Part shown: in pieces, positions 15,473 through 25,296 of the stretch | Layout of the letters: each line of letters opens with the position of its first letter | Numbering within the stretch: the first letter of the stretch is position 1 | Source of the DNA: JAFGGG01 sp964638895 | GTDB lineage: Bacteria; Spirochaetota; Spirochaetia; SZUA-6; RPPD01 | Assembly (NCBI GenBank): GCA_964638895.1 | Contig: CAZWYY010000006.1 | Coordinates: 23,023 to 87,022 of the forward strand | Direction of reading: 5' to 3' | Length of the DNA: 64,000 nt | Made by a program: the position numbers and the translations under genes | The notes under the pieces: model-generated | Database searches by the model: none | What the model saw: only the letters and a program-made list of their open reading frames with translations | What the model was told of the DNA's origin: nothing

Positions 15473-17146
15473 CTACTGCTCTAAAAAGTCAACGGGTAAC
15501 TTCCCCTCGGGAGTAAAGTCACCGGCCAGCACCGCGAATCCGGCGGTGAAAGACTCGCGTGATTCACCGTATACCGCAATAGCCGTTGTCACCCATGGCG
15601 TATGCATCAGGTATACGGGGGTCAGCGCGGAAATCACTATTATCCGTTTCCTTGAATTTTTTAATGTTTCCAGTATCTCCAGGCTGCTGGGGCTGGACAG
15701 GCAGAATATAATGCTGTCGTACGCCTCTGCGGCGGCGGCTACCCGTTTGATGTCCTTCTCCATTGCATAATACTGGGGCGCCCAGGAAATATAAAGGGTA
15801 CCGGCCCCGGGAAAGCGTTTTACCCCTTGCTTTAAAAACTCCTCATACTGGCTGATGATCAGGATTTTTTCACCCGGTTTGGGTTTAAAGGGGATATAAC
15901 GACTGTGAATAATGGTTACACTGCGGCAGCTTGAATTGAAGAAGAACTGCGGCGCCCCCTGAGCGGGTATGTCATCAGTGATTTTATTCTGGTCGGGCAA
16001 AATGGGGAAGGCGTTACTACCTTTGAACGCACTCAACTTTAAACGCAAAATTCTTTCAACCGCTTCGATTATCCGCTTTTTAAAGTCTTGGTTGGTCTTC
16101 ATAAGGCCAAGCAGCCTTGACCATACCTGTTCCTGGACCTCCGGTGTATGGGAGACAAGAATCATATCGTTGCCAGCCAGAAGCGCCTTCCTGCAGACTG
16201 TGGGGATATCATCGCCATTAATCCGCACACCCCACATCTCCATATCATCGGTGATTACAACCCCGTTAAAATGCAGTTTCTGACGCAAAATCCGGTTGAT
16301 AAAAAAATCGGAAAGGGTTGCCGGCTCGTCATTGCCCGTTATCTTGGGGAAGGCCAGGTGCGCGGTCATTATGGCCTGGATCCCCTCCCTGATCACAAAG
16401 CGATAGGGTAGGAGGTCTTTGTCCCAGAGTTTTTCAAAGCTGATGTTTATTTTGGGCAGGTACCCGTGGGAATCCAGGTCGGTCTCCCCATGACCGGGAA
16501 AATGCTTGCCCGTGGATATAATACCCGCCTTTTTCTGGCCCTTGAAATAAGCCAGCCCCAGGAGGCCCACCTTATGCGGGTCTGAGGAAAAGGCGCGCGG
16601 ACCGATCACCCAGGTGTCGGGATTGGAATACACATCAAGATTGGGCGCGAAGTTCATGTTTATACCCAGGGCTTTAAGCTCCAACCCAATGTAGTAACCG
16701 GTAAGAAAGGCGTCGTGCGGAATACCGGCGGCCCCCAGGGAAAGGTTGCCCCCCGTGGTGGAGAAACCCTTTCTAATGTGGCTTACCCAGCCACCCTCCT
16801 GGTCTGTGGCTACAAACAATGGAATACGGAACCGGTTGTGCTGGCTTAAAGTCTGCATACGCCTGATATCCGCGGCCAGGGAAGAAAGCGTGTTTACGTT
16901 CCGGGTAAATATCTTCACCCCACCCAGGTTTCGTCCGCTTATCCAGTGCAAGAGGGACGCGGGAGGGGTCATGCCCTGGTAACCGATAAAAAAAACCTGG
17001 CCCAGGAGCTCCCGGTTTGTCATGGCCCCTACCAGCTCGCGTACTAAAAGCTCATTATCTTCTTTATCCCAAAAATCAGGCAGGCCCTTGGAGGTTACCA
17101 GGAGAACGGCGCACAACACACAGCAGGTAATGCATACCTTGTTCAT
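15473..17146 (-). CDS. nagZ: Beta-N-acetylhexosaminidase, glycoside hydrolase family 3 (NagZ type)
   Basis: Encodes 557 residues. The family 3 signature GKHFPGHGETDLDSHG contains the Asp/His catalytic dyad loop, and ITDDMEMWGV carries the nucleophilic Asp. The enzyme releases terminal GlcNAc, typically in peptidoglycan recycling. The N-terminus is a signal peptide (VCITCCVLCAVLLVTSKG), so unlike E. coli NagZ it is exported. A C-terminal domain of about 150 residues extends beyond the catalytic barrel. It starts 4 bases after trxB on the same strand. Confidence 0.88.
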   Translation of the reverse strand: MNKVCITCCVLCAVLLVTSKGLPDFWDKEDNELLVRELVGAMTNRELLGQVFFIGYQGMTPPASLLHWISGRNLGGVKIFTRNVNTLSSLAADIRRMQTLSQHNRFRIPLFVATDQEGGWVSHIRKGFSTTGGNLSLGAAGIPHDAFLTGYYIGLELKALGINMNFAPNLDVYSNPDTWVIGPRAFSSDPHKVGLLGLAYFKGQKKAGIISTGKHFPGHGETDLDSHGYLPKINISFEKLWDKDLLPYRFVIREGIQAIMTAHLAFPKITGNDEPATLSDFFINRILRQKLHFNGVVITDDMEMWGVRINGDDIPTVCRKALLAGNDMILVSHTPEVQEQVWSRLLGLMKTNQDFKKRIIEAVERILRLKLSAFKGSNAFPILPDQNKITDDIPAQGAPQFFFNSSCRSVTIIHSRYIPFKPKPGEKILIISQYEEFLKQGVKRFPGAGTLYISWAPQYYAMEKDIKRVAAAAEAYDSIIFCLSSPSSLEILETLKNSRKRIIVISALTPVYLMHTPWVTTAIAVYGESRESFTAGFAVLAGDFTPEGKLPVDFLEQ

Positions 17147-17150
17147 ACGC

Positions 17151-18098
17151 TTAGCGATACGCCTGTCCCCTCAACTCATCGATATATTGAGAGGCCGTGT
17201 GCGCGGCGATGGCCCCTTCTCCGGCCGCCACCACAAGCTGCCTGAAGGGCGTGGTACGCACATCCCCCACTGCGTAAAGCCCGGGGATATTGGTTTCCAT
17301 CTTCTGGTTGGTGATGATATATCCGTCCGGATTCAGCTTTGCGTCCGGGACGCAGGCGGTCTGCGGGATGGAACCGATGAAGATGAACACGGCGTCAAAG
17401 GCCTCACGGTACGTTTTGTGCTCGTCGTTTTTTTCCAAAAGCCCTTCACCCACCTGTTTTTCGCCGAATATCTGTTTAAGTTCCGTGTTAAAGCGCACCT
17501 CGATGTTTTTATTTTTCAGCACCCTTTCGGCCAGTGCTTTCTGTGCGCGAAACCGGTCCCGGCGGTGAACAAGAACTATGTTTTCCGTCAATTGTGACAG
17601 GTACCTGGCTTCATCACAGGCCGCGTCCCCGCCGCCTATAACAAGCATTTTCTTGTTTTTAAACAGGGGCCCGTCACAGGTGGCGCAATACGAGACCCCT
17701 TTGCCCGAAAACTCGTTTTCGCCCGGTATTCCCAGTTTTCTATGCTTGGCGCCTGTGGCGATTATAACCGTACGCGCCGTATACTCACCGGTATTCGCCC
17801 TGACCCTGAATATGTTGTGTTCCTTTATTACCTGGCTGACGCTGGCGTTTGTTATCCGTGCTCCGAAATTCACGGCCTGTTTTTCCATTTTCCGGGTGAA
17901 CTCAAATCCGCTTAAGGGTTCCGGAAACCCCGGGTAGTTCTCCAGACGGTCGATGATCAGTGCCTGTCCGCCGGAGGCCAGCTCTTCAAGGACAAGCGTA
18001 CGCAGGTTGGAACGGGCCGCGTATTGCGCGGCGCTTAAGCCCGCGGCGCCTGCGCCTACAATAATAACATCGTTTATTATATCATTGTCTGCGGTCAT
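17151..18098 (-). CDS. trxB: Thioredoxin reductase
   Basis: Encodes 315 residues, the usual TrxB length. It has an N-terminal FAD-binding GAGAAGLSAA, the redox-active CATC (SYCATCDGP), an NAD(P)H-binding GGGDAA, and the closing GDV motif. It reduces thioredoxin with NADPH in the cytoplasm. The start has GGGGGAGAT 5 bases upstream. No thioredoxin gene is adjacent. It heads the trxB-nagZ-GNAT group. Confidence 0.95.
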   Translation of the reverse strand: MTADNDIINDVIIVGAGAAGLSAAQYAARSNLRTLVLEELASGGQALIIDRLENYPGFPEPLSGFEFTRKMEKQAVNFGARITNASVSQVIKEHNIFRVRANTGEYTARTVIIATGAKHRKLGIPGENEFSGKGVSYCATCDGPLFKNKKMLVIGGGDAACDEARYLSQLTENIVLVHRRDRFRAQKALAERVLKNKNIEVRFNTELKQIFGEKQVGEGLLEKNDEHKTYREAFDAVFIFIGSIPQTACVPDAKLNPDGYIITNQKMETNIPGLYAVGDVRTTPFRQLVVAAGEGAIAAHTASQYIDELRGQAYR

Positions 18099-18221
18099 AT
18101 AATCTCCCCCATGTTAGTATACGCCGTAAGCTTATTGAAAAAAAGAGATTATGGCAATAAGGCTCATACCGCCCCGCCCGGTCCCCTGGAATAACCACAA
18201 AATAAGGATTATATTGAGATT

Positions 18222-20006
18222 ATGAAAAAAAGCCAGTATGTACTCATCTGTTGTATCGCGCTTTTGCTTTTAGGACGAACAGCGGCGGCGCAGGCGCCGG
18301 GCGGAGAGCCGCGCCTGCAGCCCCTGGCATACGTAAGCCGCCTATCCGCGCAAAGAGAACCCCTGGCGCTTGATGAGCTCATCAACGCCGCGCTCATCTT
18401 TTCCGGTGTAGAGGACACGGACCTGCCCCGCCTCACGAATATGTTTGCCGCAAAAATCAAAGAGGTCAGGGCCTATTTCAAGGGCAGGGGGGTGTCCCTT
18501 GTGCTGGGAGATGACCTGCTGCAGTACATGCACCATGAATACCTGCGCAGCTATAATGTCAGGCAGACACAGGTGGACACGCTTTTGGAAAAAGGAGATT
18601 TCAACTGTGTTTCGTCCTCGGTATTCTTTCTTATTCTCGGCCGCAGCCTGGGGTTCACGATCTATGGGGTAAAAACAGCGGATCACGCCTTTTGCTCCCT
18701 GCAGATAGGGGATAGTTTTTACGATGTGGAAACCACCAGCGTTTACGGGTTCAACCCGGGTGAAAAAAAAGAGTTTACCGATGATTTCGGTAAAATTACG
18801 GGATACGCGTATGTGCCTCCCGGCAATTACAGCCGGCGGGAAACGATCGGGGAAAAGGAGCTTTTGGCTTTGATCCTGCACAACAGGGTCGTGCTCCTGT
18901 TGGAACGAAAGCAGTATGCTCCTGCCATCGGCCTGTCCGTGGACGCCTACGCCCTCTTGGGTGATGAGTTCGCTAAAGACCTGCTCCTGCAGGTATTCTC
19001 CCAGTACGCGGCATGGGCCGGCACTGCGCGCCGGTTTGAAGCGGTTGCCCATACATTGGAAAAAGCGGCTCACTTATATCCCCGCCTGCCAAGATTAAGG
19101 GAGTTGCTGGGCCAGGTGGTCATTCAATGGATACTTGACGATATTGAACAGGCAAGGTTCGCCGAGGCCAGGCAGCGTATTTCCGATAAGCATGAGGCAG
19201 GTATTATCGGGAGTAAGGACTACAGGGAACTTATGATCTATGCTTATCAGAAACAGGCCGAATACGCAGCCAAACACCAGGGAAACAAGCCGGCCCTGGA
19301 GGTGATTGAGGAGGGGTTGGGCCTTTTTTCTGCCGATACCGGACTGTTAAAATCAAAAAAGCTCTATACCTACAATTACATTATCGAACTTGTAAATACG
19401 GGCGGCGCGGAACAGGCTCTCACCCTGCTTGCCCAAGATGGGATAAAATCGCTGATTACGGGCGGGACGTACGACGAACTTCTCACCTATGCCTATCAAA
19501 AACAGGCCCAGAGCGTGTATGAAAGCCGGGGCACCGAGGCCGCGCTTGAGTTTATCCGGCAGGGTATGGCCGGGCTTGAGGATAAAAATCCCCTGCGGCT
19601 GGTGGGAGAGATGTATGTGTTCAACCACATCAGGGACCTGATTAAAAAACGGGAGTTTCCTGCCGCGGATGCGATCCTGCGCGGTGATGACGCCTCCTTA
19701 TTTCTCACCGCCAAATCACTAGATGAACTACGATTGTACTATTATACGGCCAAGGCCGAGTGGCTTTCAGAGACAAGAGGGTATCTCGCGGCCGCCGGCT
19801 GCATAGAGGAGGGCTTTGCCAGTATGGGAAAGCAGGCCGCTCTGGTGAACAATTACCAGGTCTACATCCACAATGCCACGGCCCAGTTGTCCGCGGCGGG
19901 TGAGTACCGAAAGGCCCTGGATGTGCTTGAACGGGCGCTTCAGGTACTGCCCGGCAACAGTGTATTTAAAAAAGACAAAGCCGTTATCGAACGAAATATC
20001 AACTAA
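18222..20006 (+). CDS. Secreted transglutaminase-like / TPR protein
   Basis: Encodes 594 residues. A signal peptide ends near AAAQA. A transglutaminase-like domain follows, with a likely triad C129 (GDFNCVSSS), H155 (ADHAFC) and D168 (FYDVETT), as in SirB1-like proteins. The rest (about 210-590) is made of TPR-like helical repeats, ending in ALDVLERALQVLPGN. It probably acts in the periplasm as a protease, amidase or scaffold. It lies just before the flagellar hook-junction operon, but with its own 64-base gap, so a flagellar role is only suggested by position. Confidence 0.75.
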   Translation: MKKSQYVLICCIALLLLGRTAAAQAPGGEPRLQPLAYVSRLSAQREPLALDELINAALIFSGVEDTDLPRLTNMFAAKIKEVRAYFKGRGVSLVLGDDLLQYMHHEYLRSYNVRQTQVDTLLEKGDFNCVSSSVFFLILGRSLGFTIYGVKTADHAFCSLQIGDSFYDVETTSVYGFNPGEKKEFTDDFGKITGYAYVPPGNYSRRETIGEKELLALILHNRVVLLLERKQYAPAIGLSVDAYALLGDEFAKDLLLQVFSQYAAWAGTARRFEAVAHTLEKAAHLYPRLPRLRELLGQVVIQWILDDIEQARFAEARQRISDKHEAGIIGSKDYRELMIYAYQKQAEYAAKHQGNKPALEVIEEGLGLFSADTGLLKSKKLYTYNYIIELVNTGGAEQALTLLAQDGIKSLITGGTYDELLTYAYQKQAQSVYESRGTEAALEFIRQGMAGLEDKNPLRLVGEMYVFNHIRDLIKKREFPAADAILRGDDASLFLTAKSLDELRLYYYTAKAEWLSETRGYLAAAGCIEEGFASMGKQAALVNNYQVYIHNATAQLSAAGEYRKALDVLERALQVLPGNSVFKKDKAVIERNIN

Positions 20007-20070
20007 ATTTAAAATTGCTTATAATGCCCTTTGTGTGAGCCTCCGAGAATGTAGATAAGGAGCGTTTTAT

Positions 20071-20562
20071 ATGAAGGAACTGAAGTTGTTTGCCAGGGAC
20101 ATGCAAAAAGAGGCGGCCCTGCTTAAAGAGTTCGCCCGGCTGGAAGATGAGATGCAGGAATGCGCGGGTGAAAAAAGGTGGGAGGACATTGATGGGGTAA
20201 TCGGCCGGCTGCGGGAAAGATCGCAAACCCTGACCTCCGTTGAGGAAAACCGCTGTTCTTCGTTTGATGCCGTAAAAATCAAGCTGGGTGTAGCCCGGGA
20301 TGCGGGTTTTTTATCGCTTTTACCCCTGGTGCCGGAACAGGCGCGTGATGAGTTGCTTTGCGCATACAGAGAACTCAAGGTGGCCGTATATTCCGTCAAG
20401 GGAGCTACTACCCGTCTGACCTATTTTTTTAAATCAGTGGAGGAGTCTTTCAGGAAGGTGCTGGGTGAGTTGTTCCCCCATCGCAAAGGAAGGCTTTACG
20501 CCAAGGACGGTAAACCCACCAAGATACCGGTCGACGCTCTATTGTTAAATAAGCACCTATAG
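20071..20562 (+). CDS. flgN: FlgN flagellar export chaperone
   Basis: Encodes 163 residues, mostly helical, in the FlgN family that keeps hook-junction proteins FlgK and FlgL soluble before export. Sequence identity in this family is low; the call rests on size, helical heptads and the position 10 bases before flgK. An AAGGAG site (20057) precedes the ATG. It begins the flgN-flgK-flgL-fliW-csrA operon. Confidence 0.82.
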   Translation: MKELKLFARDMQKEAALLKEFARLEDEMQECAGEKRWEDIDGVIGRLRERSQTLTSVEENRCSSFDAVKIKLGVARDAGFLSLLPLVPEQARDELLCAYRELKVAVYSVKGATTRLTYFFKSVEESFRKVLGELFPHRKGRLYAKDGKPTKIPVDALLLNKHL

Positions 20563-20572
20563 GAGAAATATC

Positions 20573-22453
20573 ATGTTGTCCACATTTTCCGGAATTGAAA
20601 TCGGTAAACGGGGGGTGATCGCCCATACGCAAGGCTTGATTACGGTGGGTCATAATTTAAACAACGCGGGTGTTGAGGGATACTCAAGACAGCGTATCGA
20701 GTTTAAGGCCAGTGACCCCATTTACCTGCCCGGCCTCAACCGTGAAGAGACCCCCGGTCATATCGGACAGGGCATGGAGGTGGAAAGGATAGAGCGCATC
20801 CGGGATATGCTTCTGGAAGGCGAGATCGTCAAGGAAAGCGGCAACCAGGGGTATTGGGAATCCATGGACAAATATATGCTTATGCTGGAGCAGGTGTATA
20901 ACGAGCCCACCGAGCATTCGATCAGGTCCCTGATGGATAAGTTCTGGGAGTCATGGCAGGAGCTTTCAGTTAACCCGTCTCAGATGAGCGCCAGGCAGGC
21001 GGTGCTTGAGCGCAGCCAGACCCTTCTCGACGGCATCCACCACGCGTACGCCAAGTTCAGGGGGGTCCGCGACATGCTTGAGGGCGATGTTGTGGGAACG
21101 GTAGACCAGGTAAACACCCTGGTACGTGAGATTGCCGCCCTGAATGAGCAGATTCAGAAGGCACGCGCCCTGGGGGACAACCCCAATGACCTGATGGACA
21201 AGAGGGACATGCACATTGAGGAGCTGTCCAAACTTATCGATATTAATGTAAACTACAACCAGGACCCGGATGAGTTGATCATCTATACCAACTCGCGGCA
21301 CCTGGTGCAGGGAAAGCAGTTTCTGCAGTTCGATACCGTGAAAACCGAGGCCAACGAGGGGTACTCAACGGTTGTCTGGAAGGACACCGGGGAGGCGGAA
21401 CAGTTCCGCGGCGGCAAGCTGGCCGGTCTTTTACATCTGCGTGATGTCGAGACCAGGGGAGAGATCCAGAAACTGGACCTCATGACTATGAACTTCATCG
21501 ACGCGGTGAACGCGGTTCACCGCGGGGGCTATGGACTGAACGAGAAAACCGGGATTGAGTTTTTTAAGGAGTATCCGTACGTGCTGAATGCCAATGGAAA
21601 CTATGACCGCTCGGGCGACGGTGTTTTTGATTCATCCTATGTATTCAGGATGGCGGGTAAGAATGTGCTTGATCCGCAGGCCCTGATCGGTATCCGCGGC
21701 GCGCTCACCCTGTCCGGTCCGGCGGGTCCGGTTACCGTGGAATATTATCCCACGGACACGGTAAAGGAAGTAATCGCGCGCATCAACCTGAGCGGCGCAG
21801 AGGTGTCGGCCCGCCTGGATGAGGAAGGCAGGCTTTCCCTCAAGGGCATGCCCGCCGCCGATACAAACAACCCCGATTTCGTCATCCGCCGTGTTGAAGA
21901 TTCCGGTGAGTTTCTGGCGGGGTATGTAGGCCTGCTCAGGGCGCCCGGCGCGGCCGGGGCGTACGACTGGGCCCGGGCGGATGCAGTGCTGGCCCTGCGT
22001 GATGACGGGGCCGCCTTTGCCGTGGCTCCGCTGGCTCATCCTTCGGCCTGGATAGAGGTAAACAAGGACCTGGTAAATGAGCCCGCGTCCATCGCGGCTG
22101 CGGCCGGCGTAAACGGCAGATCGGAAGGCCCCGAGGACGGCTCGACGGCGCTTACCATTTCCGGTTTGCGTTACAAGCAGGTGATGATCGGGGACACCAT
22201 GACCTTCGACGGCTATTTCTCCGAGCTTGTGGCCTCCGTGGGCTTGCGCGGGGAAGAAGCGGCCAAGGTACTATCCACTGAGAACCTGATTATGAAAAAC
22301 CATAAGGACCTGCGGGAATCCATTTCAGGCGTGAACCTGGACGAGGAGCTGACCACCATGCTGAAGTTTCAGCATGGATACGCGGCCGCGGCCAGGTTTA
22401 TCACCGAATTTGATCGAATGCTTGACGTTATCATTAATAGAATGGGGGTCTAA
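20573..22453 (+). CDS. flgK: Flagellar hook-associated protein 1 FlgK
   Basis: Encodes 626 residues, longer than the about 550 of E. coli. The N-terminal rod/hook-type helix (STFSGIEIGKRGVIAHTQGL, then a GYSRQRIEF motif) and the C-terminal helix (LDEELTTMLKFQHGYAAAAR) are the conserved D0 regions. FlgK forms the hook-filament junction, in the periplasm in spirochaetes. The extra length is in the variable central domains. It sits between flgN and flgL. Confidence 0.95.
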   Translation: MLSTFSGIEIGKRGVIAHTQGLITVGHNLNNAGVEGYSRQRIEFKASDPIYLPGLNREETPGHIGQGMEVERIERIRDMLLEGEIVKESGNQGYWESMDKYMLMLEQVYNEPTEHSIRSLMDKFWESWQELSVNPSQMSARQAVLERSQTLLDGIHHAYAKFRGVRDMLEGDVVGTVDQVNTLVREIAALNEQIQKARALGDNPNDLMDKRDMHIEELSKLIDINVNYNQDPDELIIYTNSRHLVQGKQFLQFDTVKTEANEGYSTVVWKDTGEAEQFRGGKLAGLLHLRDVETRGEIQKLDLMTMNFIDAVNAVHRGGYGLNEKTGIEFFKEYPYVLNANGNYDRSGDGVFDSSYVFRMAGKNVLDPQALIGIRGALTLSGPAGPVTVEYYPTDTVKEVIARINLSGAEVSARLDEEGRLSLKGMPAADTNNPDFVIRRVEDSGEFLAGYVGLLRAPGAAGAYDWARADAVLALRDDGAAFAVAPLAHPSAWIEVNKDLVNEPASIAAAAGVNGRSEGPEDGSTALTISGLRYKQVMIGDTMTFDGYFSELVASVGLRGEEAAKVLSTENLIMKNHKDLRESISGVNLDEELTTMLKFQHGYAAAARFITEFDRMLDVIINRMGV

Positions 22454-22459
22454 CAGCGT

Positions 22460-23704
22460 ATGAACAGGGTAAGCAGTAATATGGGCAGTCTGGACGCACA
22501 GTACCATATGATGCTGCGCGAATGGCAGATGAACCAGATGCAGAATAAAATGGGAGCGCAGACCAGAATAAAGGACCTGCGTGACGATCCCTTGGCCGCC
22601 GCGCGCTCTACACGTTTGCAGTCGCAGCTGTTCCGTATGGACAGGTATAAAAAGAACATCGAATTGGCCCAGGGCAATCTGTCTTACACCGAGTCACGCC
22701 TGACCAATTTCCTTGAAATGCTGCAGCGCATCCGGGAGCTTTCGGTTGAGGGGGCGAACGGGGTGTATTCCAAGGACCAGCTTAAGGACATGGGGGTGGA
22801 GGTAAACCAGCTTCTGGAACAGCTCGTTTCCCTGGCCAATTCGCGCAATGGCACGGGGAACACTATCTTTTCCGGCTTTGAATCAAACCTGGAACCCTTC
22901 CTGGTCATGCGCGGTAGGGTGGAAGACAGCGCGGGCGACCTGATAACCGCCCTGCATTACCGGGGGGATATCGGCAAGAACTTGGCCGAGGTCTCGGAAG
23001 ACACCTACGTCCAGATGAACATGCCCGGAAACCAGGTATTCTGGGCGGAAAACTCACATGTCTACGCCAACAACGACGCCACCGCCTACCAGGTACAGCA
23101 AGATTCCACGGTGCGTATAGACGGTGTGGACATCAGGCTGGCGGCCGGAGATAATATCTCGGCCATTATTCACAAGATAAACGACGCGCCGGTTGCAGTG
23201 CGCGCGCGGCTTGATCCGGTCAAGGATTCGCTGGTACTTGAGACAACAACACCGCACCAGCTCTGGCTGGAGGACGTGGGATTAGGTACGGTGCTGCAGG
23301 ATCTGGGTATTATCCAGACGGGCAAACCCTCCCCGCCGCACAACATCGCCGAATCGGCCAATGTGTTTGGTGGATCCATCTTCGATATGGTGATGGCCGT
23401 ACGGGACAGCCTGTACAAAGGCGACGCCAAGGGGGTCAACAATGGTTTGGAGGGGCTGGATCTTTCGATCGAGAGTCTCACTTCCACCCTGGCCCAGATA
23501 GGCTCGGTTGATTCGCGCCTCAAGGTAACCGCGCAAAGACTTGATTATGAAACCCCCGAAGTTGTAAAATTAAATTCAGAGGACGTTGATCTGGATATAA
23601 CCAAGGCCATTACAGAGTTGAAAATGCTGGAATACACGCATCAGGCCGCCCTGGCCACATCCGCGCGGATCTTACGGCCCACGCTATTAGACTTTTTGAG
23701 GTAG
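22460..23704 (+). CDS. flgL: Flagellar hook-associated protein 3 FlgL
   Basis: Encodes 414 residues with flagellin-like terminal helices: MNRVSSNM at the start, then RIKDLRDDPLAAARS, and ITELKMLEYTHQAALATSAR near the end. FlgL joins FlgK to the filament. It starts 6 bases after flgK and ends 5 bases before fliW. Confidence 0.94.
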   Translation: MNRVSSNMGSLDAQYHMMLREWQMNQMQNKMGAQTRIKDLRDDPLAAARSTRLQSQLFRMDRYKKNIELAQGNLSYTESRLTNFLEMLQRIRELSVEGANGVYSKDQLKDMGVEVNQLLEQLVSLANSRNGTGNTIFSGFESNLEPFLVMRGRVEDSAGDLITALHYRGDIGKNLAEVSEDTYVQMNMPGNQVFWAENSHVYANNDATAYQVQQDSTVRIDGVDIRLAAGDNISAIIHKINDAPVAVRARLDPVKDSLVLETTTPHQLWLEDVGLGTVLQDLGIIQTGKPSPPHNIAESANVFGGSIFDMVMAVRDSLYKGDAKGVNNGLEGLDLSIESLTSTLAQIGSVDSRLKVTAQRLDYETPEVVKLNSEDVDLDITKAITELKMLEYTHQAALATSARILRPTLLDFLR

Positions 23705-23709
23705 GCAAG

Positions 23710-24159
23710 ATGAGAGTTAATACCAAGGCTTACGGCCCCCTTGAAGTGGATGAAAGGCAGAAAATTTATTTTCCCTTCGGCATCCTGGGGTTTGAAAATT
23801 TAAAATATTACGTCCTGCTGGACGCCAAGCAGCAGCCCTTTTACTGGCTGCAATCCATGGACGTGGTTGAGATTGCCTTTGTGCTGATAGACCCCGCGGT
23901 TTTCAGGCCGGACTACACCCTGGGGATAAGTAAGGAAGAACTTGAGGAGATAGGGATTAAAAGCAAGGACGAGATTTTATGCTTTGCCATTGTGACCATT
24001 CCCGACAACCTATCGTCCATGACCGCCAACCTCCAGGGGCCCATCATCATCAACCGGACCACACGCGTGGGCAGGCAGTCCATCAACACGGACTCACGGT
24101 GGAAGGTTCGCCATGCCATTATGGAAGAGCTTGCGGCGTTGAGGCAGGAAACATGTTAG
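23710..24159 (+). CDS. fliW: Flagellar assembly factor FliW
   Basis: Encodes 149 residues of the FliW family, with the typical IYFPFGILGFENLKYYVLLD and a late GPIIINRTTRVGRQ. FliW binds flagellin and also sequesters CsrA, coupling filament assembly to translation. Its stop codon lies inside the start of csrA (7-base overlap), so the two partners are co-translated. Confidence 0.95.
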   Translation: MRVNTKAYGPLEVDERQKIYFPFGILGFENLKYYVLLDAKQQPFYWLQSMDVVEIAFVLIDPAVFRPDYTLGISKEELEEIGIKSKDEILCFAIVTIPDNLSSMTANLQGPIIINRTTRVGRQSINTDSRWKVRHAIMEELAALRQETC

Positions 24160-24410
24160 TACTGGCCAGAAAAGTCGATGAAAGTATAATGATCGGGGAC
24201 CAGATTGAGGTTTCCATTGTGGATATTAAGGGCGATCAGGTAAAAATAGGGATCGCCGCCCCTAAAAACGTGAAGGTATACCGCAAAGAGGTGTACCTGG
24301 CCATTCAGAAAGAGAACATAGAAGCCGTGAAGGCCAAACCTGATATTATCCCGGCCATCAGCACCCTCTTCAAAGAATCCGCCAAGAAGGCGGATGATAA
24401 TAAAGATTGA
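24153..24410 (+). CDS. csrA: CsrA carbon-storage / flagellar translation regulator
   Basis: Encodes 85 residues, starting at ATG 24153 (MLVLARKVDESIMIGD). The longer open frame that begins at 23979 runs antiparallel in meaning to fliW codons and is not the start. CsrA binds GGA motifs in mRNA leaders and is antagonised by FliW. The conserved core IGIAAPKNVKVYRKEVY is intact; the tail of about 25 residues beyond the core is longer than in E. coli (61 residues). It ends the flagellar operon. Confidence 0.95.
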   Translation: MLVLARKVDESIMIGDQIEVSIVDIKGDQVKIGIAAPKNVKVYRKEVYLAIQKENIEAVKAKPDIIPAISTLFKESAKKADDNKD

Positions 24411-24465
24411 TATGTTAAAATCCGCCGTCGCGGGAAAGGTATTATAAAAATTTACTATCTGAATA

Positions 24466-25296
24466 ATGGTTTTCAAAAAGTGTAAAATATTTACCTTATT
24501 TTTATTTCTGCAGTTTTTTTTATTTTATTGCAGTAACTATCCATACATAGAATCCGTTACAATAAAAGAAGGTGACTGCAGTTCGATAATAAGTCCATCT
24601 TCTCCGCCTTATATCTATTTAGATGAAGAATATGCTATTAATATAAATCTTATTTTCCCCGAGGAATCCAGCGATTACTTCTTTGAGCTTGCATCAGGGG
24701 TAATTGATGAATATGGTTCTATGTATGCCTTAGGACATATTATTACTGTTTCTGATATTGTAGACGGCAGTTATGAACATTGTTACTCCCACACTGCAGG
24801 ATGGCCAGGGATTTTTAGCTGTGTCACGAGAATTTATCATCAGGAGGATTGGCATTGTGTTGATGAGAATATTCTCGAATACTATGTCATTCCGCGTAAT
24901 GATGCATGTGCAGTTTTTTTTGTGGGAGATAATGAGACCAGATCCTATTTGAAAGGAAGAGTAAAAAAACTCAGTTTAACTACTCAGCACTTACTGTATT
25001 TTACAATAGGTGTCTATATAGTTAACGGAACAGAAAATGTTGTATCGAGTGGTACAAATGTACATGGAGATTTTTTTATTAATGGGACAAATTATCCTTT
25101 TACAAAACAACTCGATAATATTATAGAGGCGCAGCCTTATACTGTTAGTGAACCTCAGTTCATTATGCTGATTTTTGATGTAAATTCAGACACAGGAAGA
25201 GCCTTACTGGAGTATCCTTCCGGAAGGACACTTACCAGACTGGCTTTAGTTAATTCTCCTGATGATTATAGAACCATTGACTGGTACTATTATTAA
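24466..25296 (+). CDS. AT-rich orphan lipoprotein
   Basis: Encodes 276 residues with a hydrophobic start and a probable lipobox (FLFYC, Cys about 22), so it is likely a lipoprotein. The body is rich in Tyr, Asn and acidic residues with several cysteines; I recognise no family. Base composition is clearly richer in A and T than its neighbours, it stands alone between the flagellar operon and tsaB, and it has no good ribosome site. These point to recent gain or a lineage-specific gene. Confidence 0.65.
   Translation: MVFKKCKIFTLFLFLQFFLFYCSNYPYIESVTIKEGDCSSIISPSSPPYIYLDEEYAININLIFPEESSDYFFELASGVIDEYGSMYALGHIITVSDIVDGSYEHCYSHTAGWPGIFSCVTRIYHQEDWHCVDENILEYYVIPRNDACAVFFVGDNETRSYLKGRVKKLSLTTQHLLYFTIGVYIVNGTENVVSSGTNVHGDFFINGTNYPFTKQLDNIIEAQPYTVSEPQFIMLIFDVNSDTGRALLEYPSGRTLTRLALVNSPDDYRTIDWYYY

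Noticed and set aside
20004..20024. AAATTTAAAATTGC before flgN as a solo arm of the paired-hairpin repeat
   Set aside because: It matches 14 bases of one arm, but no partner arm or linker is present and the sequence is AT-rich, so chance is likely.
23979..24152. Longer csrA reading frame
   Set aside because: It overlaps fliW in another frame and the CsrA family begins at ATG 24153.
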